A DNA stretch of 64,000 nt from Bacteroidia bacterium (GTDB taxonomy: Bacteria > Bacteroidota > Bacteroidia > JADZBD01): NCBI GenBank assembly GCA_020852255.1, contig JADZBD010000016.1, positions 124,001 through 188,000 on the forward strand, read 5' to 3'. The translations under genes were made by a program, and so were the position numbers. Position 1 is the first letter of the stretch. Each line of letters begins with the position of its first letter. A model generated the notes under the pieces. The model worked only from the letters and a program-made list of their open reading frames with translations. It made no database searches and had not been told where the DNA came from. Shown piece by piece: positions 6,212 through 14,908 of this stretch.

Positions 6212-9200
6212 ATGCTCGATAAAATCATATCATTCAGTATAAAAAACAAGTTCATTATCGGATTGATGACACTTGCCCTAATAGTATGGGGAGTTTGGAG
6301 CGCTAATAAACTGCCCATTGATGCAGGTCCCGACATCACAAACAATCAAGTGCAAATTATCACCCTTTGCCCAACGCTTGCAGGGCAGGAAGTGGAACAG
6401 CTTGTAACCTATCCGATTGAACAAAGTATCGCTAACCTGCCCGATCTTGAGGAACTGCGGAGCATATCCCGCTTCGGACTTTCGGTAATTACCGTTGTAT
6501 TCAAGGACAAAGTGGATATTTATTTTGCCCGTCAGCTCGTCAATGAAAAATTGAAAGAAGCTGAAGAAAAAATCCCAAAAGGAATCGGCACTCCTGAATT
6601 AGCTCCTGTCAGTACGGGGTTGGGTGAAATCTACCAGTACATTATCCACCCTAAGAAGGGCAGCGAGAAAAAATACACCGCAATGGATTTGCGTACTATG
6701 CAGGATTGGATTGTGGCACGGCAGCTCTACGGCACTCCCGGAATTGCAGAGGTAAATAGTTTCGGAGGGCAGCTCAAGCAATATGAAGTAGCTGCAAATC
6801 CTGACCGATTACTTGCCATGAATGTTACCATACCGGAAATTTTTACCGCTCTCGAAAAGAACAACGAAAATACGGGAGGAGCATACATTGATAAAAAACC
6901 GAATGCTTACTTTATTCGTGGCGTAGGACTCATCGGTTCGTTTGACGATATTAAAAATATTGTTGTGAAGCTGAACCCAAACGGGATTCCTATTCTTATA
7001 AAGGATGTAGCTGAGGTTCGCTTGGGGAATGCAGTTCGCTATGGTGCGCTCACTTATAACGGGGAAGTGGATGCAGTTGGCGGAGTGGTAATGATGCTGA
7101 AGGGAGCAAACAGCGCAGAAGTTGTTGGTCTGGTCAAGGAGAAAATGAAAACCATTCAGAAGTCCTTGCCGGATGATGTAATCATTGAACCTTATCTCGA
7201 TAGAACAGACCTTGTGAACAGGGCGATTAATACTGTCGAAACAAATCTTATTGAGGGGGCATTAATTGTGATTTTGGTTCTTGTTCTCTTTCTCGGAAAT
7301 CTCCGTGCCGGATTGATTGTTGCATCTGCCATTCCTCTCTCCATGCTATTCGCATTAGGTATGATGAATGTATTTGGTGTAAGTGCAAACCTGATGAGCC
7401 TGGGTGCGATTGATTTCGGCTTGATTGTGGACGGAGCAGTAATCATCGTAGAGGCGACCTTATATTTTTTGGAGCGAAGAAAAAGCACCGACAGGCTTTC
7501 TCAATTAGAAATGGATGATGCGGTTGAAACAAGCGCAAAACGAATGATGAGCAGTGCTGCCTTCGGACAAATTATAATTATGATTGTGTACTTGCCTATT
7601 CTCAGTTTAATAGGCATTGAAGGGAAAATGTTCCGCCCGATGGCACAAACAGTTGCATTTGCAATCATTGGCGCAATGCTTCTATCCCTCACTTATATTC
7701 CCATGATGAGCGCATTATTCCTGCCGAAAAAAATGACGCATAAAAAAACAATTAGTGACAGAATGATGGATTTTTTCCAGCGAATTTATTCCCCGCTTTT
7801 GGATAAAGCAATTCGGTTCAAAAAGACAGTTGTAACTGTAACAGTTGTTATCTTTTTCATAGCTGCATTTATTTTTTCCAAAATGGGAGGAGAATTTATT
7901 CCCACGCTGCAAGAGGGAGATTTTGCTTTCCATTGCATTCTTCCTCAAGGCACATCCTTATCTCAAAGCATAGAGACATCAATGCAGGCATCACGGCTAA
8001 TAAAGGAATTCGATGAAGTGAAAATGGTGGTAGGTAAAACAGGAAGTGCCGAAGTGCCGACTGACCCAATGCCTCCTGAAGCATCCGACATGATGATAAT
8101 TCTAAAACCACAAAGCGAGTGGAAGCGCGACATTTCTTATGATGAACTCGCTGATGAAATAAATGAGAAATTAGAAACCATCCCCGGAGTTTTCTTCGAG
8201 AAAAGTCAGCCCATCCAAATGCGTTTTAATGAGTTGATGACAGGTATTCGTCAGGATGTGGCAATAAAAATCTTTGGCGAGAATATGGACACCCTTTTAA
8301 ATTATGCTAACAAGGTAAATGTGGTTGTGCAGGGTGTAGAAGGCGCAACAGAGCCTATGGTAGAAAGAGTTTCCGGGCTGCCGCAAATAGTAATTAAATA
8401 CAATCGCGCTCAGATTGCCAATTACGGGCTGAACATTGAAGACATCAACCACATCGTAAGTACGGGTTTTGCAGGAGGAGAGGCAGGTGTTGTTTACGAA
8501 AACGAAAGAAAATTCGATTTGGTTGTTCGACTGGACAGCACGCATCGGAATAAAATCGAGGATGTGAGCCATTTTTATATTCCTACTTCTGACGGAATGC
8601 AAATCCCGCTTTCACAGGTTGCCGATATAAAAATGGAATTGGGTCCCGCTCAGATCAGCCGTGAAGATGGTAAGCGAAGGATTGTTATCGGGTTTAATGT
8701 GAAAGGTCGCGATGTTGAGAGCGTAGTTACCGACATTCAAAAGCTACTGGCTGAAAAGGTAGAGCTTCCCGAAGGATATTATTACACCTATGGTGGAACT
8801 TTTGAAAACCTGCAAGCTGCATCGCAGCGCCTAATGATTGCCGTGCCGGTAGCACTTGCACTAATTTTCATGCTCCTGTATTTCACTTTTACTTCGGTCA
8901 AGCAAGCCACTCTTATTTACACAGCAATACCCATGAGTGCGATTGGGGGCGTGTTTGCCTTGCTCATACGCGATATGCCCTTCAGCATTTCAGCAGGCAT
9001 TGGTTTTATTGCTCTGTTTGGAGTAGCGGTCTTGAACGGAATAGTATTGGTTAGCACTTTTAATCAGTTGGAAAAGGACGGTGTGAGCGATATAATTGAA
9101 AGGGTATTGCAAGGAACAAAAATGAGATTACGCCCAGTGTTGATGACGGCAACCGTTGCTTCGCTTGGTTTTTTCCCAATGGCATTTTCGCATGGAGCAG

Positions 9201-10567
9201 GTGCGGAAGTACAAAAACCGTTAGCGACAGTGGTTATTGGTGGTTTGGCTACAGCGACATTCCTCACGCTGTTTGTACTACCCCTATTATATATCCTCTT
9301 TACAACAAAATCAAAACGGAAAATGAAAATAAACACAGGCGCGGCAATAATACTATTGCTTCTTTCTTTTGGCAGTGCGAATGCACAGTCGCCAAAGCAA
9401 TTATCAGTGACCGATGCAGTTGATTTGGCTTTGAAAAATAACCTGCAAATCCAGTCGGAGCAATTGAATGTGCAGTCGTCAACAGCTCTGAAGAAATCAA
9501 CCTTTGAATTGCCAAAAACGGAATTCAATTACCAGTACGGGCAGTACAACAGCATCAGCATGGATAACGGCTTCCAGTTAACACAGGGAATTCCTTTTCC
9601 TACTTACTATTCGGCAAAGTCGAATTTATATACGGCTGAAATTAAGGGAAGCGAATTGCAGCAGCAACTAACTACTGCCGAAGTAAAAGCGAAGGTACAG
9701 TTGTATTGTTATCAGATTTTGTATCTGCAAAATGTAAAAAAGCAGTTACAAAACTTGGATAGCCTGTATAATAATTTTGTTAATGCAGCATCGTTGCGGT
9801 ACAAAACAGGGGAAACCAACCTCCTTGAAAAGACAACTGCGGAAACAAAGCGCGGGCAACTTTCGCTGTTACTGAAGCAATACGAAAGCGAATATGTTTC
9901 TGTATATGCTGCTTTGAAAGCCTTAGTTAATTCAAAGGAGGATTTTGTAATCACTGGAGGGGAAAAACTTGAGCCATTAACATTAAGTCAAGCATTTGAC
10001 ACGACCCTTTTGGTAAACAATCCCTCGCTAAAACTTCTTTATCAACAGGCAATCATAGCGGAGCAAAATAAGAAACTGGAACTTGCCTCCACGCTGCCTG
10101 ATTTTAAGGTGGGTTATTTTAATCAATCCATTATCGGCTTTCAGAATGTGAATGGAAGCGATGTTTACTTTGATGCTAGCAAGCGATTTACAGGGTTCAA
10201 TGTTGGTGTGAGCATACCGCTTACCTTCTTCAGTAATTCTGCGAAAATTAAATCCCTTTCGCTTCAGCAGCAGTCGCTCCAGTTGAATGCCGACAATGCC
10301 AAACTACTCTTACAATCACAGCTTCAGTCTGCTTTTCAGCAGTACAATCAGAATCTTGCCCAATACAATTACTATAAAACCACCGCACTTTCTAATGCTG
10401 AAACCATCGTTAAAACGGCAGAAATTGGTTTTAAGAGTGGTAGCATTAATTACATCGAATACCTCACGGCTTTGCAGACGGCAACTGATGTACAGTTGGG
10501 TTACTTGCAAAGTATCAATCAGCTCAATCAATCGGTTATCAACATCAACTTCTTAACGAACAAATAA
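6212..10567 (+). CDS. czcA: CzcA/CusA-type heavy metal RND pump fused to TolC-like channel
   Basis: This 1451 aa protein starts with a full heavy-metal RND permease (about residues 1-1035): first TM after SIKNKFIIGLMTL, the HME-class signature AIDFGLIVDGAVIIVE in TM4, and the second six-helix bundle ending at about 1030. After a short basic linker (TKSKRKMK) a signal-like hydrophobic segment (IILLLLSFGSANA) leads into a TolC-family outer membrane channel (about 1060-1451). In Proteobacteria these are separate proteins, CzcA and CzcC; the fusion is known in Bacteroidota. The pump exports divalent or monovalent metal ions through the envelope with the adaptor encoded 11 bases downstream. Substrate (Co/Zn/Cd or Cu/Ag) is not certain from sequence. 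Confidence 0.93.
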   Translation: MLDKIISFSIKNKFIIGLMTLALIVWGVWSANKLPIDAGPDITNNQVQIITLCPTLAGQEVEQLVTYPIEQSIANLPDLEELRSISRFGLSVITVVFKDKVDIYFARQLVNEKLKEAEEKIPKGIGTPELAPVSTGLGEIYQYIIHPKKGSEKKYTAMDLRTMQDWIVARQLYGTPGIAEVNSFGGQLKQYEVAANPDRLLAMNVTIPEIFTALEKNNENTGGAYIDKKPNAYFIRGVGLIGSFDDIKNIVVKLNPNGIPILIKDVAEVRLGNAVRYGALTYNGEVDAVGGVVMMLKGANSAEVVGLVKEKMKTIQKSLPDDVIIEPYLDRTDLVNRAINTVETNLIEGALIVILVLVLFLGNLRAGLIVASAIPLSMLFALGMMNVFGVSANLMSLGAIDFGLIVDGAVIIVEATLYFLERRKSTDRLSQLEMDDAVETSAKRMMSSAAFGQIIIMIVYLPILSLIGIEGKMFRPMAQTVAFAIIGAMLLSLTYIPMMSALFLPKKMTHKKTISDRMMDFFQRIYSPLLDKAIRFKKTVVTVTVVIFFIAAFIFSKMGGEFIPTLQEGDFAFHCILPQGTSLSQSIETSMQASRLIKEFDEVKMVVGKTGSAEVPTDPMPPEASDMMIILKPQSEWKRDISYDELADEINEKLETIPGVFFEKSQPIQMRFNELMTGIRQDVAIKIFGENMDTLLNYANKVNVVVQGVEGATEPMVERVSGLPQIVIKYNRAQIANYGLNIEDINHIVSTGFAGGEAGVVYENERKFDLVVRLDSTHRNKIEDVSHFYIPTSDGMQIPLSQVADIKMELGPAQISREDGKRRIVIGFNVKGRDVESVVTDIQKLLAEKVELPEGYYYTYGGTFENLQAASQRLMIAVPVALALIFMLLYFTFTSVKQATLIYTAIPMSAIGGVFALLIRDMPFSISAGIGFIALFGVAVLNGIVLVSTFNQLEKDGVSDIIERVLQGTKMRLRPVLMTATVASLGFFPMAFSHGAGAEVQKPLATVVIGGLATATFLTLFVLPLLYILFTTKSKRKMKINTGAAIILLLLSFGSANAQSPKQLSVTDAVDLALKNNLQIQSEQLNVQSSTALKKSTFELPKTEFNYQYGQYNSISMDNGFQLTQGIPFPTYYSAKSNLYTAEIKGSELQQQLTTAEVKAKVQLYCYQILYLQNVKKQLQNLDSLYNNFVNAASLRYKTGETNLLEKTTAETKRGQLSLLLKQYESEYVSVYAALKALVNSKEDFVITGGEKLEPLTLSQAFDTTLLVNNPSLKLLYQQAIIAEQNKKLELASTLPDFKVGYFNQSIIGFQNVNGSDVYFDASKRFTGFNVGVSIPLTFFSNSAKIKSLSLQQQSLQLNADNAKLLLQSQLQSAFQQYNQNLAQYNYYKTTALSNAETIVKTAEIGFKSGSINYIEYLTALQTATDVQLGYLQSINQLNQSVININFLTNK

Positions 10568-10578
10568 AAAATAATTCT

Positions 10579-11856
10579 ATGAAAAAGTATATCATCTTAT
10601 CGCTCGCATCATTAGCCCTGCTCTTTTCATCCTGTGGAAATTCCTCCAGTTCTGAGCATGAATCTGAAGGAGAACATCACGAGGAACATGAAAACAGCAA
10701 TGTAGCCACATTAACTCCGGCACAAATGAAATCCATAGGCATGGAGCTGGGTGTAATTGAAAAGAAGCAGCTCACCGCCTCGCTGAAAGCAAACGGAATT
10801 TTGAAAGTGCCTAATCAGAATAAGGCAAATGCAACTGCCTTGCTTGGAGGAGTTATAAAATCCATATTAGTGCAAACGGGAAATACCATTTCTAAAGGAC
10901 AGGTGATTGCAACAATCGCAAACACTTCATTTATCTCGATGCAGGAGGAGTTTTTAACCATTTCAGCAAAAACAGTTTTAGCCGAAACAGAATTCACAAG
11001 GCAAAAAGAGTTACAGCAAGGCAACGCAACCGCCCTCAAAACCCTTCAGACTGCCGAAGCCGAATTAAAAGCATTGAAGGCACAAAAGTCTAGCTTGCAA
11101 AAGCAGTTGGAACTTGTTGGAATCAATACGGAAAATCTTAGCGCTGAAAATATGCAATCCGTAATAAACATAACAAGCCCCATCAGCGGCTCTGTAAGCA
11201 ATGTCATAGTGAATATCGGAAGTTTTGTAGATGCCAACACTCCTATTGCGGAAATAGTGGATAATACACAGTTGCACCTTGACCTGTATGTGTACGAAAA
11301 GGATTTGAGCAAACTTTCCGCAGGACAAACCATTCATTTTACTCTAACTAACAACCCCGGCAAGGAATACGATGCCAAGATATACGCTATCAGCAACACT
11401 TTTGAGCAAAATACAAAAGCCATTGCAGTACACGCTACCGTTGAAGGAGACAAGTCCGGTTTGATTGACGGAATGAGCATTACTGCATTAGTCAGTCTCG
11501 AAAACGCGACTGTTGATGCAGTTCCGACAGATGCTATCGTGAATTTTCAGGGGCAGGATTATATTTTTGTTGTTACGGATAAGCATACAGAGGAAGAACA
11601 CCACAAAGAAGGAGATGGGGAAAATCATGATGAGCATGGTCATAAACACGATTCGGATGAAAAAAAGGACAGCACACAAGTTGATGAAGGAGAAATATCT
11701 TTTGAGCGCATTCCTGTAAAGAAAGGGACAACGGATGTTGGGTATTCTGAAATCACCTTGCTCAAAGAAATTCCTGCAAACAGCAAAGTGGTTGTAAATG
11801 GGGCGTTTTTCATCTTAGCCAAAATGAATAATAAAGGTGAAGGTCATGCACATTAA
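10579..11856 (+). CDS. czcB: CzcB/CusB-type periplasmic adaptor lipoprotein
   Basis: This 425 aa membrane fusion protein has a lipobox (LLFSSC) and then a His/Glu-rich stretch (EHESEGEHHEEHE) likely to bind metal. A barrel-sandwich/lipoyl half (GGVIKSILVQTGNTISKGQ) is followed by an alpha-helical hairpin (about 110-190), the returning lipoyl half (ITSPISGSVSNVIVNIGSFV) and a beta-barrel. An unusual second His-rich insert (KHTEEEHHKEGDGENHDEHGHKH) interrupts the C-terminal domain. It connects the RND permease with the channel and may hand metal to the pump. It is 11 bases downstream of the fusion gene. Confidence 0.92.
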   Translation: MKKYIILSLASLALLFSSCGNSSSSEHESEGEHHEEHENSNVATLTPAQMKSIGMELGVIEKKQLTASLKANGILKVPNQNKANATALLGGVIKSILVQTGNTISKGQVIATIANTSFISMQEEFLTISAKTVLAETEFTRQKELQQGNATALKTLQTAEAELKALKAQKSSLQKQLELVGINTENLSAENMQSVINITSPISGSVSNVIVNIGSFVDANTPIAEIVDNTQLHLDLYVYEKDLSKLSAGQTIHFTLTNNPGKEYDAKIYAISNTFEQNTKAIAVHATVEGDKSGLIDGMSITALVSLENATVDAVPTDAIVNFQGQDYIFVVTDKHTEEEHHKEGDGENHDEHGHKHDSDEKKDSTQVDEGEISFERIPVKKGTTDVGYSEITLLKEIPANSKVVVNGAFFILAKMNNKGEGHAH

Positions 11857-11895
11857 AAATCAATAGCAATATATATAACTTTAAAACAAATATAA

Positions 11896-12261
11896 ATGAA
11901 AAAGCTGCTTCCAATTTTATTATTGCTTAATTCCTTTTCGAGTTTTGGGCAAACTGAAACAAAAATTTCTAAGGATTCATTACCCTTACAGGTGCAAGAA
12001 CAATTTTCAAAAAAGTATAAGGGCTATTCCATCTTAAAGGTGATTAAAGCCATAGATAAAATCGGGATAGTAACCTATAAGTTGGAAGCACGAAAGGAAA
12101 AAAGCGCAAATGGTGCAACAACTGTGACCATTTATTATTTGACTTACGATATGCAAGGAAAACTGGTATCAAAAATAAAGGACAAGGAAATTTACTATAC
12201 CGATTCACCGCCAAAGAAGCAACCTACACAGCATCAAAGTGGAGACGGGCACAAGCATTAA
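11896..12261 (+). CDS. PepSY-like periplasmic protein with His tail
   Basis: This 121 aa protein has a signal peptide (LLPILLLLNSFSSFGQ) and a fold pattern like small PepSY-like proteins of Bacteroidota (LPLQVQEQFSKKYKGYSILKV..., ITYKLEA). It ends with SGDGHKH. The last 21 bases of the gene, including the stop, are identical to the end of the small lipoprotein gene at 14219-14386. It lies within the metal operon, 39 bases after the adaptor gene. A periplasmic metal-binding or chaperone role is inferred. Confidence 0.65.
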   Translation: MKKLLPILLLLNSFSSFGQTETKISKDSLPLQVQEQFSKKYKGYSILKVIKAIDKIGIVTYKLEARKEKSANGATTVTIYYLTYDMQGKLVSKIKDKEIYYTDSPPKKQPTQHQSGDGHKH

Positions 12262-12317
12262 TAAATAAAAAATTGACCTTTAAAGCAACAAAATAATAAC
12301 TATCAAAACTAAAAACC

Positions 12318-12698
12318 ATGAAAACAGCAATTAAAATTCTATCAGCGATTCTTGTACTCATAATTATTTCATCTTGCAAAAAGAACGGAATAGGCGGTGA
12401 TGCTACCGTAGCTGCTATTACCAAACATCACGACAGACTTATTCCTTTCTCAACGATTTATATTAAATACGGTGCAAAGGAGTTTCCGGGAGAAGATATA
12501 AGCAAGTATGATGCGAATCAGCAAACGGACGCAGAAGGACACACTCATTTTAAAGAATTGCGTCCGGGCAATTATTATTTCTATGGAGTAGGTTATGACA
12601 GCGTTGCACAGGCAATTGTAAAAGGTGGAGTACATCTTAAAATAAAATGGAGTGAGCGCAAAAAAGAAATAGAGCAGGATGTCGCTATTACAGAGTAA
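12318..12698 (+). CDS. Lipoprotein with prealbumin/carboxypeptidase-regulatory-like fold (copy 1)
   Basis: This 126 aa lipoprotein (lipobox IISSC) has a single beta-sandwich-like domain: ATVAAITKHHDRLIP, IYIKYGAKE, GNYYFYGVGYDS and the ending ITE. It is a paralogue of the gene at 16932-17306; both share KHH after the lipobox, IYIKYGAKE and GNYY-YG-GYDS. The conserved KHH and other His residues suggest a metal-binding role at the envelope surface. Function is not established. Confidence 0.65.
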   Translation: MKTAIKILSAILVLIIISSCKKNGIGGDATVAAITKHHDRLIPFSTIYIKYGAKEFPGEDISKYDANQQTDAEGHTHFKELRPGNYYFYGVGYDSVAQAIVKGGVHLKIKWSERKKEIEQDVAITE

Positions 12699-12725
12699 AC
12701 TTATTATTTCTTAATACGAAATTAA

Positions 12726-14180
12726 ATGAGAGCAAAATATTTCTATTTCTCAATCATGCTTCTTTGCTTTGCGATTATTATCGTGAATTCCTGTACAAAA
12801 GACAGGGGCGAACTCGATTTCTCCTCAAAAGGTTTTCCTCAAGAAGTTGGAGAAATCATTGTGAAAAAATGTGCCACTTCAGGATGTCATGATGATATAA
12901 GTAAAGAAGCAACGGGCGGATTATCATTGGAGACATGGGATAAGATGTTTAAGGGTAGCAGAGCGGGTGCGGTTGTTATTCCGTACCGCCCCGATTTCAG
13001 CACATTGATTTACTATACAAATTCCTTCAATGAATTTGGCACGATACAACTCACGCCCAAAATGCCCGTAGGCAACTCAGCTCTAACCTATGATGAAATG
13101 AAAATATTATACGATTGGGTTATTGCAGGTGCTCCCAATGCAGATGGTTTTGTAAAATTTTCAGACAATCCTAACCGAAAAAAATTCTATGCGGGCAATC
13201 AGGGCTGTGATGAGGTTACTGTGTTTGATGCACAGAGTATGCTTGCTATGCGCTATGCAAAAGTTGGTGCAACAGGCAATACAGAAGCTCCTCACATGGT
13301 CAAAGTTGCCCCAAACAACCAGTTTTGGTGCGCCTCTTACTTGGGAGGATCTTATTTTCAGAAGTTCAGCGTAAGTGATAATTCTTTGCTCGGTCAGGTA
13401 AACATTACCGCTGGTTCATGGAATACATTTGCAATTTCATCTAATTCACAAACTGCTTATGTGGTAGATTGGAGCGGAGGCAGGTTTGCAATAGTAAATT
13501 TAAGCGCTATGACTGCACAACTTATTACGGGATTTGTTTTCCCTCATGGCTCTGCATTAAATGCGTCAAGCGATACACTGTACCTTACCGCGCAAACAGG
13601 AAATTTTGTTTACAAAATACCTGTAAATGATATTGGAAATTATGAAGAGAAAAGCATGGATGGCAATCCTCCAATGGTGGGCAATTCACTTAATATTCAC
13701 GAAATTCTCTTCAGCCCTGATAATTCAAAGTATTTTATTACTTGTCAAATGACAAACGAAATTCGAGTTATTAAAAAATCAAATGACAATGTGTTGTCGG
13801 TTATTCCTGTCGGTGTATATCCACAAGAAATGGGCGTTTCAACAATTTATCCATATTTATTTGTCAGTTGCACAGAAGATAATCTGACTTTCCCCGGAAA
13901 AACAGGTTCAGTCTATGTGATAAATTACAACACTAATTCAGTGGTTGCCACCATTTATGCAGGGCATCAGTCGCATGGTGTGGCAGTAGATGATGTAAAT
14001 AAAAGAGTCTATATAACCAACAGAAATGTTACAAATGGCGGACCCGCACCGCATCACTCCTCAGTTTGTGGCGGACGTAACGGATATGTAACCGCAATTG
14101 ATATGAATACTTTACAGCTTATTCAGGGGTATAAAGCAGAAGTCTCCGTTGACCCCTACGGAGCTGGAATAACACATTAA
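12726..14180 (+). CDS. Lipoprotein with CX4CH haem-type motif and YVTN-like beta-propeller
   Basis: This 484 aa lipoprotein (lipobox IIVNSC) has an N-terminal cytochrome-c-like region with KKCATSGCHDD, a CX4CH site, and typical downstream LSLETWDKMFKG...VIP and MPVGNSALTYDEMKILYDWVIAGAPN. The rest is a beta-propeller of the YncE/YVTN type (repeats such as VTVFDAQSML, AFAISSNSQTAYVVDWSGG, VYVINYNTNSVVATI, VAVDDVNKRVYITNR). Similar proteins exist in Bacteroidota, often unannotated. Within a metal resistance operon it could be a redox or metal-sensing envelope protein. CX4CH is a variant of the usual CXXCH, so haem attachment is likely but not certain. Confidence 0.75.
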   Translation: MRAKYFYFSIMLLCFAIIIVNSCTKDRGELDFSSKGFPQEVGEIIVKKCATSGCHDDISKEATGGLSLETWDKMFKGSRAGAVVIPYRPDFSTLIYYTNSFNEFGTIQLTPKMPVGNSALTYDEMKILYDWVIAGAPNADGFVKFSDNPNRKKFYAGNQGCDEVTVFDAQSMLAMRYAKVGATGNTEAPHMVKVAPNNQFWCASYLGGSYFQKFSVSDNSLLGQVNITAGSWNTFAISSNSQTAYVVDWSGGRFAIVNLSAMTAQLITGFVFPHGSALNASSDTLYLTAQTGNFVYKIPVNDIGNYEEKSMDGNPPMVGNSLNIHEILFSPDNSKYFITCQMTNEIRVIKKSNDNVLSVIPVGVYPQEMGVSTIYPYLFVSCTEDNLTFPGKTGSVYVINYNTNSVVATIYAGHQSHGVAVDDVNKRVYITNRNVTNGGPAPHHSSVCGGRNGYVTAIDMNTLQLIQGYKAEVSVDPYGAGITH

Positions 14181-14218
14181 AAATAATTATCAATCATAAA
14201 CCACTAAAACAATTCAAA

Positions 14219-14386
14219 ATGAAAAAGCTCACATTAATTCTTATGCTCATTGGAGCAGTTGCATTCGGAACCTCCGGATGCGGAAACAACAACACAGAAT
14301 CAGAAACAAAACATAAAGAGGGTGATGGTCACAATCATGAAAAGGATGATACCACTCACAAAGAAGGAGACGGGCACAAGCATTAA
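14219..14386 (+). CDS. Small His-rich lipoprotein, 55 aa
   Basis: ATG at 14219 opens a 55-codon frame with a signal segment (LTLILMLIGAVAFGT), lipobox SGC and a short mature part almost made of metal ligands: KHKEGDGHNH and then HKEGDGHKH at the very end. The repeated EGDGH(K/N)H motif is also the tail of the protein at 11896-12261 and appears as EGDGENHDEHGHKH in the adaptor. It is likely a surface or periplasmic metal buffer for the efflux system. Confidence 0.7.
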   Translation: MKKLTLILMLIGAVAFGTSGCGNNNTESETKHKEGDGHNHEKDDTTHKEGDGHKH

Positions 14387-14392
14387 AAATAT

Positions 14393-14455
14393 GGGCGGAG
14401 ACCTGATTTCTTTTTCCCGATAAAAAGGGATTTTCATAGTCAGGTTCTCTTGCCC
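14393..14455. other. Imperfect hairpin between metal-cluster genes
   Basis: GGGC (14393-14396) pairs with GCCC (14452-14455), and ACCTGA (14401-14406) with TCAGGT (14440-14445), giving a long imperfect stem in the 86-base gap. No T run follows, so it is not a clear terminator. It could be an mRNA processing or stability element splitting expression inside the operon. Confidence 0.35.
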
Positions 14456-14472
14456 GCCAAATTACATTTAAC

Positions 14473-14907
14473 ATGAGTAAATCTTCAAGTATATTAAACG
14501 CAAGAATGGATGTGCTTGAAAAGCAATTATTTCCAATCCTTGCAGAGGCAAGAAAACTATATGAACAAATTAAACTTATTGATATAAAGAAGCTCAATGC
14601 GCCAAATGTTAAGATTGCAACTATTCAGGATGAAATTTCCGCATTGGAGTTAAAGATGAAGCAAATTAAGGAGAAGGCTGACCCTATTGAATGGGAAGTC
14701 AATGATATTAAACAAAGAGCCATGAATATTGAAAGTAGAATAAAAACATTGTTGTTCCGAATAGCACGGGCTAGAAAGCATACGCATACTATTTTGTTAA
14801 AGGTTATGGGAATGGAAAAAAGAATGAAATCGGTGCGCCAAAAACTCTCTACCGCTGCACCCGGAAGCTCGCTTATCCAACATTATAAATTTTCGGTATC
14901 AAGATAA
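14473..14907 (+). CDS. Coiled-coil protein, 144 aa
   Basis: This protein is almost entirely charged amphipathic helix (IQDEISALELKMKQIKEKA, then ESRIKTLLFRIARARKH), with no signal peptide or membrane span. It probably forms a coiled coil. It ends 1 base before the start of the P-type ATPase gene, so the two are translated together. I do not recognise a family; a cytosolic partner of the ATPase is possible. Confidence 0.6.
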   Translation: MSKSSSILNARMDVLEKQLFPILAEARKLYEQIKLIDIKKLNAPNVKIATIQDEISALELKMKQIKEKADPIEWEVNDIKQRAMNIESRIKTLLFRIARARKHTHTILLKVMGMEKRMKSVRQKLSTAAPGSSLIQHYKFSVSR

Positions 14908-14908
14908 C

